A stretch of DNA of 64,000 nucleotides. It comes from Thetidibacter halocola (lineage in GTDB: Bacteria; Pseudomonadota; Alphaproteobacteria; Rhodobacterales; Rhodobacteraceae). The stretch lies in NCBI RefSeq assembly GCF_018224955.1, contig NZ_JAGTUU010000006.1:124001-188000 (forward strand). The letters are read 5' to 3'. How positions within the stretch are numbered: position 1 is the first letter of the stretch; each line of letters opens with the position of its first letter. Shown in pieces: positions 42,662 through 52,435 of the stretch. The notes under the pieces were generated by a model. The model saw nothing but the letters and a program-made list of their open reading frames with translations, was not told the DNA's origin and ran no database searches. Position numbers and translations under genes: made by a program.

Positions 42662-45067
42662 ATGAAATTCACCCTCTCCTGGCTGAAAGAGCATCTCGAC
42701 ACCACCGCCACGGTCGATGAGATCGCCGAGGCGCTGACCGACCTTGGCCTCGAGGTCGAAGGGGTGGAAAACCCGGCCGCGAAACTTGCGCCCTTCACGC
42801 TGGCCCGCGTCAAGCATGCCGAACAGCACCCCGACGCCGACCGGTTGCGCGTCTGCACGGTGGAAACCGACGAGGGCGACAGGCAGATCGTCTGCGGTGC
42901 GCCCAATGCGCGGGCGGGGATCACCGTGGTCCTGGCCAAGCCGGGCGACTACGTGCCCGGCATCGACGTGACCCTGTCGGTGGGAAACATCCGGGGCGTG
43001 GAAAGCCACGGCATGATGGCCTCGGAACGCGAGCTGGAACTGTCGGACGAGCATGACGGCATCATCGAGCTGCCCTCGGGCGAGGTGGGCGAGCGGTTCA
43101 TCGACTGGCTGGCGTTGCATGACCCCGCCCGTGTCGATCCGGTGATCGAGATCGCCATCACGCCCAACCGCCCCGACGCGCTGGGCGTGCATGGCATTGC
43201 GCGCGACCTCGCGGCGCGCGGCCTCGGCAGGCTGAAACCCATGCACAAGCACGAGATCGAGGGCCAGTTCACCTGCCCGATGACCGTCACCATCGATGAG
43301 GACACGCAGGGCGAGGGTGGTTGCCACGTCTTCGCCGGGCGGCTGATCCAAGGCGTTACGAACGGGCCCTCGCCCAGGTGGTTGCAGGACCGGCTGCGCG
43401 CCATCGGGCTGCGGCCGATCTCGGCGTTGGTCGATATCACCAACTTCTTCACCTATGACCGCAACCGCCCGCTGCACGTCTTCGACGCCGACAAGGTCAA
43501 GGGTGGGGGTCTGCGCATCCACCGCGCGCAGGCGGGTCAGACGCTGGTCGGCCTGGACGACAAGACCTACACGTTCAGCGACGGGCAGGTGGTGATCTCG
43601 GACGCCGAGAGCATCGAGAGCATCGGCGGCATCATGGGTGGGCTGCACACCGGCTGCACGGAGGAGACGGTGAACGTGTTCCTCGAAGCGGCCTATTGGG
43701 ACAACATCCAGATCGCCCACACCGGCCGCGCGCTCAAGATCAACTCGGATGCGCGCTATCGCAACGAACGCGGGATCGACCCGGCCTATAACCGGCAGGC
43801 GCTGGACGATGCGACCCAGATGATCCTCGACCTGTGCGGGGGCGAGCCGTCGAATGCCGTGGTCGCGGGCAAGGCGCCGGATGTCAGCCGCGCCTACCGG
43901 CTGGACGCGCAGCGGGTGATCTCTCTGGTTGGCATGGCGATCCCGGAATCGACGCAGCGCCAGACGCTGACCGCGCTGGGATTCCGCATGGAAGGGGACA
44001 TGGCGCATGTGCCGTCCTGGCGGCCCGACATCCAGGGCGAATCCGACCTGGTCGAGGAAGTGGCACGCATCGCCTCTCTGACCAAGCTCGAGGGCCAGCC
44101 GCTGGCGCGTGCAACGGCAGGTGTGCCCCGCCCGATCCTGTCGCCGATCCAGAAACGCGAGCAGATCGCGCGGCGCACCATCGCGGCGCTGGGCTACAAC
44201 GAATGCGTCACCTACAGCTTCATCGACAAGGACGCGGCGGCGCTGTTCGGCGGCGGCGACGATGCGACGATGCTGGCCAACCCGATCAGCTCGGAGATGA
44301 GCCACATGCGCCCCTCGCTGCTGCCGGGCCTGTTGCAGGCGGCGGCGCGCAACCAGGCGCGCGGCTTCATGGACCTGGCGCTGTTCGAAGTCGGCGCGGC
44401 GTTCAGTGGCGGCGAGCCGGGCGAGCAGGGCTTGCAGGCGGCGGGGATCCTCGTCGGCCGCACCGGGCCGAAGGACGTGCATGGCGGATCGCGGCCCGTC
44501 GACCTTTACGACGCCAAGGCCGATGCCGAGGCGGTTCTGTCGTCCATCGGTGCGCCCGCAAGAATGCAGATCCTGCGCGGCGCCGAGGGCTGGTGGCATC
44601 CGGGGCGGCATGGGCGTTTCTGCCTTGGCCCAAAGAAGGTCATGGGCGTCTTCGGCGAGCTGCATCCCAAGGTGCTGCGCGCGCTGGACGTCAAGGGACC
44701 GGCCGTCGCCTTTGTCCTCTGGCCCGCCGAGGTGCCGCTGCCGCGCAATGCCGGCGCGTCGCGCGGCGCGCTGGACATCAGCGACCTTCAGGCAGTCGAG
44801 CGCGATTTCGCCTTTGTCGTCGATGCGCAGGTGCAGGCGCTGGACCTGGTGAACGCCGCGGCGGGCGCGGACAAGGCCCTGATCGAGGATGTGCGGGTGT
44901 TCGACGAGTTCGTCGGCGGGTCGCTGGGCGACGGCAAGAAGTCCCTCGCCATCACCGTGCGCCTGCAACCGCGTGACAAGACCCTGAAGGAACAGGATAT
45001 CGAGGCGGTGGCCGCCAAGATCGTCGAGAAGGTCGGCAAGGCCACGGGCGGCGTGCTGCGCGGCTGA
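42662..45067 (+). CDS. pheT: Phenylalanine--tRNA ligase beta subunit
   Basis: An 801-residue subunit of the (alpha beta)2 synthetase, with editing and tRNA-binding functions. N-terminal part MKFTLSWLKEHLDTTATVDE, an EMAP-type tRNA-binding fold (about 40-150, HPDADRLRVCTVETDEG), the B3/B4 editing region, the B5 domain, the catalytic-like core with PIQKREQIARRTIAALGYNE and the C-terminal ferredoxin-like anticodon-binding domain (about 705-801). Start at 42662, with GAAGGG upstream. It is 80 bases after the SDR gene and probably cotranscribed with it. Confidence 0.98.
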   Translation: MKFTLSWLKEHLDTTATVDEIAEALTDLGLEVEGVENPAAKLAPFTLARVKHAEQHPDADRLRVCTVETDEGDRQIVCGAPNARAGITVVLAKPGDYVPGIDVTLSVGNIRGVESHGMMASERELELSDEHDGIIELPSGEVGERFIDWLALHDPARVDPVIEIAITPNRPDALGVHGIARDLAARGLGRLKPMHKHEIEGQFTCPMTVTIDEDTQGEGGCHVFAGRLIQGVTNGPSPRWLQDRLRAIGLRPISALVDITNFFTYDRNRPLHVFDADKVKGGGLRIHRAQAGQTLVGLDDKTYTFSDGQVVISDAESIESIGGIMGGLHTGCTEETVNVFLEAAYWDNIQIAHTGRALKINSDARYRNERGIDPAYNRQALDDATQMILDLCGGEPSNAVVAGKAPDVSRAYRLDAQRVISLVGMAIPESTQRQTLTALGFRMEGDMAHVPSWRPDIQGESDLVEEVARIASLTKLEGQPLARATAGVPRPILSPIQKREQIARRTIAALGYNECVTYSFIDKDAAALFGGGDDATMLANPISSEMSHMRPSLLPGLLQAAARNQARGFMDLALFEVGAAFSGGEPGEQGLQAAGILVGRTGPKDVHGGSRPVDLYDAKADAEAVLSSIGAPARMQILRGAEGWWHPGRHGRFCLGPKKVMGVFGELHPKVLRALDVKGPAVAFVLWPAEVPLPRNAGASRGALDISDLQAVERDFAFVVDAQVQALDLVNAAAGADKALIEDVRVFDEFVGGSLGDGKKSLAITVRLQPRDKTLKEQDIEAVAAKIVEKVGKATGGVLRG

Positions 45068-45074
45068 CAACGAA

Positions 45075-45096
45075 AGGGCGGGGATCACCCCGCCCT
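45075..45096. terminator. Convergent terminator between pheT and the EF-hand gene
   Basis: AGGGCGGGG, loop ATCA, CCCCGCCCT: a perfect 9-bp stem, followed by TTTCGTT on the minus strand. It serves both converging genes. Confidence 0.8.
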
Positions 45097-45109
45097 GCGT
45101 TCAGTCCGG

Positions 45110-45550
45110 TCAGCTCTTCATCGGACCGAAATCGTCGGTCGTCACGACGCCATCACCGTTCCGGTCCATGCCGGCGATCCAGGTCGCAGCCTGGGTCAGG
45201 AACTCGTCCCGGCTCACCTTGCCGTCGCCGTCCATGTCGTTGACGTCCAGCTTCATGCCGTTGGCGGCATTCATCATGCCCTTGCCGCCGTGGCCCTGGG
45301 CACCGCCGTTGTCGGCCATGTCGTTGGCGCGGGCCTCGTCGAACAGGACGTATTCATCGGCATCCAGGAACCCGTCCTCGTTCGCGTCGAAGGTCAGGAA
45401 CACGTCGCCCCGGCGTTCGGTCGCTTCTTCGACGGTCACCTGCCCGTCGGCGTCCAGATCCCAGTTCTCGACGAAATGCGCGCCGGGATTGCCCTGCTGG
45501 GCAAAAGCAGGCGCGGCGAGCAGGATCAGGGCGAGAGTCATGCGTATCAT
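45110..45550 (-). CDS. Periplasmic EF-hand calcium-binding protein
   Basis: A 146-residue exported protein with signal peptide MIRMTLALILLAAPAFA and four EF-hand loops: DLDADGQVTVEE (31-42), DANEDGFLDADE (55-66), DMDGDGKVSRDE (105-116) and DRNGDGVVTTDD (129-140). Each loop keeps the 1-3-5-12 ligand pattern except that the first residues vary slightly. A glycine/methionine-rich linker (NGGAQGHGGKGMMNAANGMK) joins the two pairs. Start at 45550, with AAGGAAA upstream. Role unknown; calcium buffering or sensing in the periplasm is inferred. Confidence 0.9.
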   Translation of the reverse strand: MIRMTLALILLAAPAFAQQGNPGAHFVENWDLDADGQVTVEEATERRGDVFLTFDANEDGFLDADEYVLFDEARANDMADNGGAQGHGGKGMMNAANGMKLDVNDMDGDGKVSRDEFLTQAATWIAGMDRNGDGVVTTDDFGPMKS

Positions 45551-45638
45551 CGGGTGTTTCCTTTCGTATTCCGATTTACGCATGTAATACGCCACTCTGC
45601 GGCCGTTCCGTCGCGGCAGGGTGACGCAGGCGCGCGGC

Positions 45639-46226
45639 TCAGCGCGCGGCGGCCGCCTTGAACGCCTCGCGGCCGCGCAACCGCTTCAGGTAGTCGCCAA
45701 ATGCCTCGGGTCCGTCGGGAAACTTGGCCGCCCTTGCCCAGCCGCCGCAATGCGCCAGCAGGATGTCCGGCACGGTCATCGTCTCACCCATCAGGAAGGG
45801 CCCCTCTGCCTCGGCCATGATGCGGGTCAGGTTGCGCTCATACTCGGCGCGGCAGGCGGGTTTGACGTCGGGCACGCGCTCGTCCTCGGGCAGGACGAAC
45901 GTGTGCTTGGACGCGGTCCAGAGCAGCGACTCGATCTCGTCGAGGATGCGATAGGACCACGCGTCCTGCCGGGCACGTTCAACCGTGCCGGCCGGATAGG
46001 TCATCGCGCCATGACGATCGGCGAGAAAGGCGAGGATCGCCATGCTGTCGGGAATCACCACACCGTCGACCACCAGGACCGGCACCTTGCCCAGCGGCGA
46101 GACTGCGCGGATCTCGGGCGATTGCGGCCCGGCCTTCACCAGCTCGTAGGGCTGGCCCAGCTCTTCCAGCATCCAGAGCACGCGGAAGGCCCGGCTGTTG
46201 ACGGTGCCATAGACGGTATACGACAT
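45639..46226 (-). CDS. Glutathione S-transferase family protein
   Basis: A 195-residue GST: N-terminal thioredoxin-like domain (1 to about 75, SYTVYGTVNSRAFRVLWMLE, with the glutathione-binding VPVLVVDGVVIPDSMAILAF segment) and a helical C-terminal domain (about 88-190) with TVPDILLAHC carrying the N-capping box. The ATG has TAGGAGAG upstream. Active site is likely Ser11 in VNSRAF. It lies just 8 bases from holA and on the same strand, but this may be chance. The natural electrophile is unknown. Confidence 0.88.
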   Translation of the reverse strand: MSYTVYGTVNSRAFRVLWMLEELGQPYELVKAGPQSPEIRAVSPLGKVPVLVVDGVVIPDSMAILAFLADRHGAMTYPAGTVERARQDAWSYRILDEIESLLWTASKHTFVLPEDERVPDVKPACRAEYERNLTRIMAEAEGPFLMGETMTVPDILLAHCGGWARAAKFPDGPEAFGDYLKRLRGREAFKAAAAR

Positions 46227-46234
46227 GATCTCTC

Positions 46235-47251
46235 CTATCCCTGTCGCGTCGCGAGAACTGCAAGGCGCACGAAGGCGCGTTCGACCAGCGCCATCGCAGG
46301 GGCCTTCTGCCCGGCCGAGCGCAGCGCCAGGTCAGTATCCATCAGTTGCATCAGCGCCTCTTCCAGCCGCTCGGTGCGCCAGCGCTCGGCCTGCCGCATC
46401 AGGCGGTCGCGGCGCGGGCCGAAGACGCGCACCGCCTGACCGCCGCCACCCGGCGCCGAGGACAGAGCGTAGAGCGTGCGGAAATGGCGCATCGCCATGA
46501 TGAGCAGCGTGACCGGCGCGACACCCTGCGCCTCCAGCCGCTGCATCACCGGGGCCATTTCCGTCAGACGTCCCTCGGCCACGATGTCGAAAACGTCGTC
46601 GATCTCGGCCTCGACAGAGGCAGGGGCCATCAGCGCCACCTCGTCCGGGGTCAGTGGCGCTGCGTCGCCGTGCTTGTAGAGGCCGATCTTCTCGATCGTC
46701 TGGCGCAGGTCGCCCGGCGTCAGGCTGCGCGCCAGAACCTCGAGCGCGCCCATCGCGTCGCGGCTGACATCGCGCAGCCCCGCGTGTTTCAGATCCGCCT
46801 CGATCTCGGCCCGGCCAGGCGGATCGTTGAAAAGCGCGGCGGCGCAGGCATTCCGCGTCCCCTCGAACAGCTTGCGCAGCGAGGCGGTCTTTTGCAGCGC
46901 GCCGGCGGTGACGACGATCTGTGCGTCACCCTCGCGCCAGTCCTGCAAGGCGGGGGCCAGCGCATCGGTGGCGGTGTTGTTCGCCTCGTCCACCAGCACA
47001 ACGCGCGGACCGGGGAAAAAGCCCACGGCCTTGACCGCGTCCAAGACCTGCGCCGGGTCGCGGCGCAGGTCGGCACCGAGGATGCGGGTCAGGCGCATTT
47101 CCTCTTCGGCGTTCGGGCCGCAGATCGCCTTGACCAGGTCCTGCCGTTTCAGCGCGACCCGCATCGTGTCCTCGCCATAGAGCAGCACACCCGCCATCTT
47201 CGGGTCGGGGCGCTGGATAAAGCCGGTCAGGTCGCGGGCTGAAAGTTTCAC
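46235..47251 (-). CDS. holA: DNA polymerase III subunit delta
   Basis: Clamp-loader subunit that opens the beta sliding clamp. The 338 residues follow the family pattern with a clamp-binding N-terminal AAA-like domain (MAGVLLYGEDTMRVALKRQD, then FFPGPRVVLVDEANN), LARSLTPGDLRQTIEKIGLY in the middle and a helical C-terminal domain. The start codon is GTG at 47251 and overlaps the lptE stop by 4 bp. Order leuS-lptE-holA is the one seen widely in proteobacteria. Confidence 0.95.
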   Translation of the reverse strand: MKLSARDLTGFIQRPDPKMAGVLLYGEDTMRVALKRQDLVKAICGPNAEEEMRLTRILGADLRRDPAQVLDAVKAVGFFPGPRVVLVDEANNTATDALAPALQDWREGDAQIVVTAGALQKTASLRKLFEGTRNACAAALFNDPPGRAEIEADLKHAGLRDVSRDAMGALEVLARSLTPGDLRQTIEKIGLYKHGDAAPLTPDEVALMAPASVEAEIDDVFDIVAEGRLTEMAPVMQRLEAQGVAPVTLLIMAMRHFRTLYALSSAPGGGGQAVRVFGPRRDRLMRQAERWRTERLEEALMQLMDTDLALRSAGQKAPAMALVERAFVRLAVLATRQG

Positions 47252-47742
47252 GGGAAGTCCGGCGCGGACAGGATCAACTGGTCGATCACCTGGTCGGCCA
47301 GCAGCGTCATCAGCCGGTCGCGCGCATCGCGTTCAGAGGCCAGCGTGGCCACGGTGGACCCGGTGGTGGAATAGCCGGTAAAGGCGTTGGTGCGCCCCTC
47401 GGTCAGGACCGTGCCGGTCTGGTCGCGCAGCGTATAGAACACACGCCCGATCAGGCGGTAGCGCGTGATATTACCGACGCTTGTCGTGCCAAGCTCCTGG
47501 CGGTCCGTCTCGATCCGCACCGACAGGCGGTAGGGCGATGTAGCCCCCCGCCCGCCCATTCGTTCCTCGAACCGGCGGTTGAACAGGTAGGCCACGGGCG
47601 TCTCGGGCGCGTCCACCGCGATGCGCCCCATCAGGCGGTTGCCCGCGCCGCCCGGCCCGTAGACCGGCGCGAAACCGCAGGCAGGCAGCGTTGCCGCCGC
47701 CAGCAGGCCTGCGATCATTCCCCGCCTGTCAGACCACCACAT
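47248..47742 (-). CDS. lptE: LPS assembly lipoprotein LptE
   Basis: Outer-membrane lipoprotein that plugs the LptD barrel during lipopolysaccharide delivery to the surface. The 164 residues carry a lipoprotein signal ending LPAC (Cys22), then the alpha/beta LptE fold with [15 protein letters not shown] and [19 protein letters not shown]. The reading frame overlaps the end of leuS by 14 bases and the holA start by 4 bases, so all three are coupled. An internal ATG nine residues in would still keep the signal peptide. Confidence 0.95.
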   Translation of the reverse strand: MWWSDRRGMIAGLLAAATLPACGFAPVYGPGGAGNRLMGRIAVDAPETPVAYLFNRRFEERMGGRGATSPYRLSVRIETDRQELGTTSVGNITRYRLIGRVFYTLRDQTGTVLTEGRTNAFTGYSTTGSTVATLASERDARDRLMTLLADQVIDQLILSAPDFP

Positions 47743-50293
47743 TCACGATTCGCCCCGGCACCACGATCAGCTTCTTGGGCTGCCCACCTTCGAGCAGCTT
47801 GACCACAGCTTCATGCGTCAGCACCCGCTTTTCAACCTCTTCCTTGGACAGGTCACGCGGCACCTCGATCTCGCCCCGGCGCTTGCCGTTGACCTGGATC
47901 GGCAGAACGACCGTGTCCTCGACCAGCATGGCGGGGTCGGCCTTGGGCCAGGGCGCGTTGGCGATCAGCCCCTCGCCGCCCAGCATCTGCCAGCAATCCT
48001 CGGCGAGGTGCGGGGTCATCGGCGACATGAGTTGCGCCAGCACCCGCGCCGCCTGCCGTTTCGCATCCGCCCCCGCGCGGGATTTCGACAGCGCGTTGGT
48101 GAAGGCATAGAGCTTGGCGATGGCCGCATTGAAGCCGAAGCTGTCCACCCCCATCGTCACGTCGTGGATCGCCTTGTGCATCTCCCGCAGCAGCGGTTCA
48201 TCCTCGTTGGTCGAGGGCGCGTCGCTTTCGGCGATCTCGGCGCAGAGGCGCCAAACCCGGCCCAGGTGCCGGTTCGCGGCCTCGGCGCCGGCGGCGGTCC
48301 ATTCCACGTCCCGTTCCGGGGGCGAGTCGGACAAGACGAACCAGCGCGCGGTGTCGGCGCCGTAGGTCTCGATGATCTTCACCGGGTCGACGACGTTGTT
48401 CTTGGACTTCGACATCTTGGCCGAGGGGATGATCTCGACCTCGGTCCCGTCCTTCAGGAACCCCTTGCCGTCGCGCAGCTCCACGTCCTCGGGATAGTGA
48501 TAGACGGGCCGGCCGTTCGCGTCCTTCGTCTGGTAGATCGCATGAGTCACCATGCCTTGGGTGAACAGCGCATCGAACGGCTCGCGCGATTTCGCGGGCA
48601 GATGACCGCAGATGTTCATCGCCCGCGCGAAGAAGCGGGAATAGAGCAGGTGCAGGATCGCGTGCTCGATCCCGCCGATATACTGGTCGACGTTCATCCA
48701 GTATTCGGCCTCGGCCATGTCCGTCGGCGTCGCGGCATGGGGCGCGGTGAAGCGCGCGAAATACCACGACGAGTCCACGAAAGTGTCCATCGTGTCGGTT
48801 TCGCGTTTCGCAGGCGCCCCGCATTTCGGGCAGGTGCAGTCGCGCCAGGTCGGGTGACGGTCCAGCGGGTTGCCCGGCACGTCGAACGTCACGTCGTCCG
48901 GCAGGCGGACGGGCAGGTTTTCCTTCTTCTCCGGCACCACGCCGCAGGCGGCGCAATGCACCACCGGGATCGGGCAGCCCCAGTAGCGCTGGCGGCTGAG
49001 GCCCCAGTCGCGCAGGCGGAACTTGGTCACGCCCTGCCCCACGCCGTTCTTCTCGCAAAAGCCGATGGCGGCCTCGATCGCCTCGTCGCCCGTGGCCTCC
49101 TCGGTCCAGTCGAAGGCGCGGGTCCAGCGGACCTTTTCCGACTTCGGCGGGACATAGGCGATGCCGCTGTCCTCGGGCAGCGCATGCTCGCCCGACAGGG
49201 GCACAAAGGTGGACAGCACCGGCAGGTCATACTTGCGCGCGAAATCGAGGTCGCGCTGGTCATGCGCCGGGCAGCCAAAGATCGCGCCGGTGCCGTAGTC
49301 CATAAGGATGAAGTTGGCGATGTAGACCGGCAATTCCCACGCCGTGTCAAAGGGATGGCGTACCGTGATCCCGGTGTCAAAGCCCAGCTTTTCGGCCTTT
49401 TCAAGCGCCTCTTCGGTGGTGCCGCCCTTGCGCGCGCGGGCGCAGAACTCAGCCACGTCCTCGCTCTCGCGCTCCAGCGCGCGGGCCAGCGGGTGATCCG
49501 GCGAGATGCCGACGAAACTCGCCCCCATCAGCGTGTCGGGCCGGGTGGTGTAGACCTCGATCCGGTCAAATCCGCTGGGACCGTCCACCGTCGAGAACGC
49601 GAATTGCAACCCGCGCGACTGGCCGATCCAGTTGGCCTGCATCAGCTTGACCTTGGCAGGCCAGTCATCCAGCCCATCCAGAGCCTCGAGCAGTTCTGCC
49701 GAGTAATCGGAGATCTTGAAGAACCACTGGGTCAGCTCGCGCCGTTCCACTTCGGCGCCGGACCGCCAGCCCTTGCCGTCGATCACCTGCTCGTTCGCCA
49801 GCACGGTCATGTCGACCGGGTCCCAGTTCACCACCGCGTTCTTGCGGTAGACCAGGCCCTTTTCGAGGAAGTCGAGAAACAGCGCCTGCTGCTGGCCGTA
49901 ATATTCCGGGTCGCAAGTGGCGAACATGCGCGACCAGTCGAGGCCGAAGCCCAGCGGCTTCATCTGGCCCACCATGGTTTCGATGTTGGAGTAGGTCCAG
50001 TCCTTCGGATGCCCGCCGCTGGCCATCGCCGCATTTTCCGCCGGCATCCCGAAGGCGTCGAAGCCCATCGGGTGCAACACGTTGAACCCGTTCGACAGCT
50101 TGTAGCGCGCGATCACGTCGCCCATCGTGTAATTGCGCACGTGCCCGATATGGATGCGACCCGACGGATACGGGAACATCTCCAGCACGTAATACTTGGG
50201 CTTGTCGTCAGACCGGACGGCCTTGAAGGTCTGCGCCTCTTCCCAGGCGGCTTGCCATTTCGGTTCGATGGCGGCGGGGTCGTAACGGGACAT
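47729..50293 (-). CDS. leuS: Leucine--tRNA ligase
   Basis: An 854-residue class I synthetase. The HIGH motif is at residues 48-51, inside [22 protein letters not shown] is at 626-630 in [14 protein letters not shown]; and the editing domain with its [13 protein letters not shown] and GCPAHDQRD blocks lies between. A zinc-ribbon-like CPKCG is present near 485. The start at 50293 has GAGGAA upstream; a longer frame to 50413 lacks homology. First gene of a tightly overlapping operon with lptE and holA. Confidence 0.98.
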   Translation of the reverse strand: MSRYDPAAIEPKWQAAWEEAQTFKAVRSDDKPKYYVLEMFPYPSGRIHIGHVRNYTMGDVIARYKLSNGFNVLHPMGFDAFGMPAENAAMASGGHPKDWTYSNIETMVGQMKPLGFGLDWSRMFATCDPEYYGQQQALFLDFLEKGLVYRKNAVVNWDPVDMTVLANEQVIDGKGWRSGAEVERRELTQWFFKISDYSAELLEALDGLDDWPAKVKLMQANWIGQSRGLQFAFSTVDGPSGFDRIEVYTTRPDTLMGASFVGISPDHPLARALERESEDVAEFCARARKGGTTEEALEKAEKLGFDTGITVRHPFDTAWELPVYIANFILMDYGTGAIFGCPAHDQRDLDFARKYDLPVLSTFVPLSGEHALPEDSGIAYVPPKSEKVRWTRAFDWTEEATGDEAIEAAIGFCEKNGVGQGVTKFRLRDWGLSRQRYWGCPIPVVHCAACGVVPEKKENLPVRLPDDVTFDVPGNPLDRHPTWRDCTCPKCGAPAKRETDTMDTFVDSSWYFARFTAPHAATPTDMAEAEYWMNVDQYIGGIEHAILHLLYSRFFARAMNICGHLPAKSREPFDALFTQGMVTHAIYQTKDANGRPVYHYPEDVELRDGKGFLKDGTEVEIIPSAKMSKSKNNVVDPVKIIETYGADTARWFVLSDSPPERDVEWTAAGAEAANRHLGRVWRLCAEIAESDAPSTNEDEPLLREMHKAIHDVTMGVDSFGFNAAIAKLYAFTNALSKSRAGADAKRQAARVLAQLMSPMTPHLAEDCWQMLGGEGLIANAPWPKADPAMLVEDTVVLPIQVNGKRRGEIEVPRDLSKEEVEKRVLTHEAVVKLLEGGQPKKLIVVPGRIVNVVV

Positions 50294-50471
50294 CTCGGTT
50301 CCTCGGGTCAGACGTGTTGCCGGGCGTGATAGGCCGCATGCGCGGAATCGTCCAGTGCGGCGGCGCGCGGGCCCGCATTTCAACGACGATCCGCACCCTG
50401 GGCGCAAGACCATTGGCCTGACGCCTTGCCCGTGTCAAAAGGGGAAAAACGGCATTCAGGGCAGCGCAGAC

Positions 50472-51731
50472 ATGAAAATTCTTCTCATCCACCAGAATTT
50501 CCCCGGACAATACAAGCATCTGGCCCCGGCGCTGGTGAAACAGGGGCATCAGGTGGTCGCGCTGACCTGCAAGGTGAAGCAGCCCGCGCAATGGCAGGGC
50601 GTGCAGATCGTGCCGTATGAGATCAAGGGCGCCAGCACGCCGAACATCCATCCCTGGCTCGCGGATTTCGAGACCAAGATCCTGCGCGCCACCTCTTGTT
50701 ACCGCGGCGCGCAGGCGCTCAAGGCGCAGGGGTTCGAGCCGGACGTGATCTGCGCCCATCATGGCTGGGGCGAGTCGATGTTCCTGAAGGACATCTGGCC
50801 CAAGGCGCGCATGGGCCTCTATTGTGAACTCTATCACCTGACCACCGACAGTTTCATCAATTTCGACCCCGAGTTCCCGACGCGGAACGCCGAGGCCGAT
50901 GCCCTGCGCATCCGGATGAAGAACCTCAACAACCGCCTGCACGAAGAGGTCATGGATGCCGGAATCTCGCCCACGCGGTTCCAGGCATCGACCTTTCCCG
51001 ACCACTGGCAGGATCGGATCACCGTGGCGCATGACGGGGTCGATACCGATCTCTGCCGCCCGAACCCGGATGCGAGGTTGCAGATCAGCGACGACCTGAC
51101 CCTGACCCGCGACGACGAGGTCATCACCTTCATCAACCGCAATCTCGAACCCTATCGCGGCTACCACGTTTTCATGCGGGCGCTGCCCGAGATCCTGAAA
51201 CGCCGCAAGGACGCACACGTGGTGCTGATCGGCGGCGACGAGGTGAGCTACGGTGCCAAGGCGCCCAAGGGCCAGACCTGGAAGCAGATCTTCATCGACG
51301 AGGTGCGCGGACGGATTCCCACGCCGCACTGGAGCCGGGTGCATTTCCTCGGCCGGGTGCCCTACGACAAGTACCTGTCGATGATCCAGGTCAGCCGGGC
51401 GCATGTCTACCTGACCTATCCCTTCGTCCTGTCCTGGTCGTTGCTGGAATCGATGGCTGCCGAATGCGCGATCCTGGCCAGCGGCACCGAACCCGTGCGC
51501 GAGGTTCTGACCGAGGACGAGACCGGCTGGATGGTCGATTTCTTCGACCGCGAGGCGCTGGTCGACCGGCTATGCGCGCTGCTCGACGACGAGGCCACGC
51601 GCAAGCGGCTGGGCGCAAATGCCCGAGACTTCGTGCGGCAGAAATACGACCTGCAATCGGTCTGCCTGCCGCAGCATCTGAACTGGGTGGAACGCCTGGG
51701 CACGCTCGAGGCTCGGCCGCCGCGTGACTGA
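50472..51731 (+). CDS. GT4-type glycosyltransferase
   Basis: A 419-residue retaining glycosyltransferase of the GT-B fold (family 4 type). N-terminal MKILLIHQNFPGQYKHLAPA starts the first Rossmann-like domain; the C-terminal UDP-sugar-binding domain includes FINRNLEPYRGYHVFMRALP, VVLIGGDEVSYG and the acidic E-x7-E motif region SWSLLESMAAECAILASGTE, then PVREVLTEDETGWMVD. It diverges from leuS. Role in capsule, exopolysaccharide or LPS is unknown and no sugar-polymer cluster surrounds it. The ribosome binding site before the ATG is weak. Confidence 0.87.
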   Translation: MKILLIHQNFPGQYKHLAPALVKQGHQVVALTCKVKQPAQWQGVQIVPYEIKGASTPNIHPWLADFETKILRATSCYRGAQALKAQGFEPDVICAHHGWGESMFLKDIWPKARMGLYCELYHLTTDSFINFDPEFPTRNAEADALRIRMKNLNNRLHEEVMDAGISPTRFQASTFPDHWQDRITVAHDGVDTDLCRPNPDARLQISDDLTLTRDDEVITFINRNLEPYRGYHVFMRALPEILKRRKDAHVVLIGGDEVSYGAKAPKGQTWKQIFIDEVRGRIPTPHWSRVHFLGRVPYDKYLSMIQVSRAHVYLTYPFVLSWSLLESMAAECAILASGTEPVREVLTEDETGWMVDFFDREALVDRLCALLDDEATRKRLGANARDFVRQKYDLQSVCLPQHLNWVERLGTLEARPPRD

Positions 51732-51855
51732 GCGTCCTTTAGATTACTGAGTTCGTTCAAAATTGCGCGTCGAACCTGCTGCGCAACCCTTGCCCCGCAC
51801 AACCTGCAGAATGCTTGACGTCACCAGAGTGCAAGACGCTACGAGCGGGACGGCA

Positions 51856-51897
51856 GGCGGGGCGATGGTCCGGCCCGCAGGCCGGGCCGAGCGCCGT
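51856..51897 (+). repeat. Dispersed 42-bp hairpin repeat, copy 2
   Basis: GGCGGGGCGATGGTCCGGCC, loop CGCA, then GGCCGGGCCGAGCGCCGT. Both arms equal those at 13040-13080; only the loop differs. It lies between the converging glycosyltransferase and DUF3576 genes and may double as a terminator. Confidence 0.8.
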
Positions 51898-51910
51898 CAG
51901 GCGGACCCGA

Positions 51911-52435
51911 TCAAAGACGGCTGTCGCGTGCGCGCAGCTGCCGCGCGCGGGTCAGGATCGCATCCTCGACCGCGCGCACCGTGGCCGCGGGGGCCGGGCC
52001 CGAGCGCGTCATCAGCGCCACGTTGAGCGAGCGCGCGTCAAGCGCCGGATCATTGACCAGGATCGTCGCGCGATAGGACTGCCCGCCGCCGGGCGGGGTG
52101 CCGTAGCCCGTGGTAATGACCCCGCTGAAGGGATCAACGGATTCGACGGGAAGGAAATCCAGCGTCTCGAGCGCGGCGTTCCAGATGTACTTGTTGACCG
52201 CCCCCACCTGGCCCTGATCGCCGCGCGGGCGCAGCGCGTCCCAGATCGTGGTGCCGCCCTGCGCGGCCGTGCGATAGCTGGGGTTCCTCTGCTGCCGGAT
52301 GTCGTCGAGGATCTCCTCGGCCGAAGGCGTGTCGACAGGTGCCCGGTCGGCCCGGTTCGGGAACAGGCCGCAGCCGGCCTGCGCCAGCAGAGCCAGGGAC
52401 AATCCGATTCCCAGAACGATGCGCCTTGCGTGCAT
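51911..52435 (-). CDS. DUF3576-type lipoprotein
   Basis: A 174-residue protein of a family common in alphaproteobacteria. A lipoprotein signal (MHARRIVLGIGLSLALLAQA) ends at LAQAGC with Cys22. The conserved body has PVDTPSAEEILDDIRQQRNP, VNKYIWNAALETLDFLPVES, then FSGVITTGYGTPPGG and SYRATILVNDPALDARSLNV. GGAGG precedes the ATG. Outer-membrane attachment is inferred from the signal. Function unknown. Confidence 0.88.
   Translation of the reverse strand: MHARRIVLGIGLSLALLAQAGCGLFPNRADRAPVDTPSAEEILDDIRQQRNPSYRTAAQGGTTIWDALRPRGDQGQVGAVNKYIWNAALETLDFLPVESVDPFSGVITTGYGTPPGGGQSYRATILVNDPALDARSLNVALMTRSGPAPAATVRAVEDAILTRARQLRARDSRL

Noticed and set aside
42437-45088. An 883-codon minus-strand frame across pheT
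   Set aside because: It lies wholly over pheT and the SDR end and is rich in Arg, Gly, Asp and His with no recognisable domain, which is usual for the antisense of GC-rich genes.
47813-50329. An 838-codon plus-strand frame across leuS
   Set aside because: Antisense of leuS, with HRxxR-type low-complexity text and no ribosome binding site.
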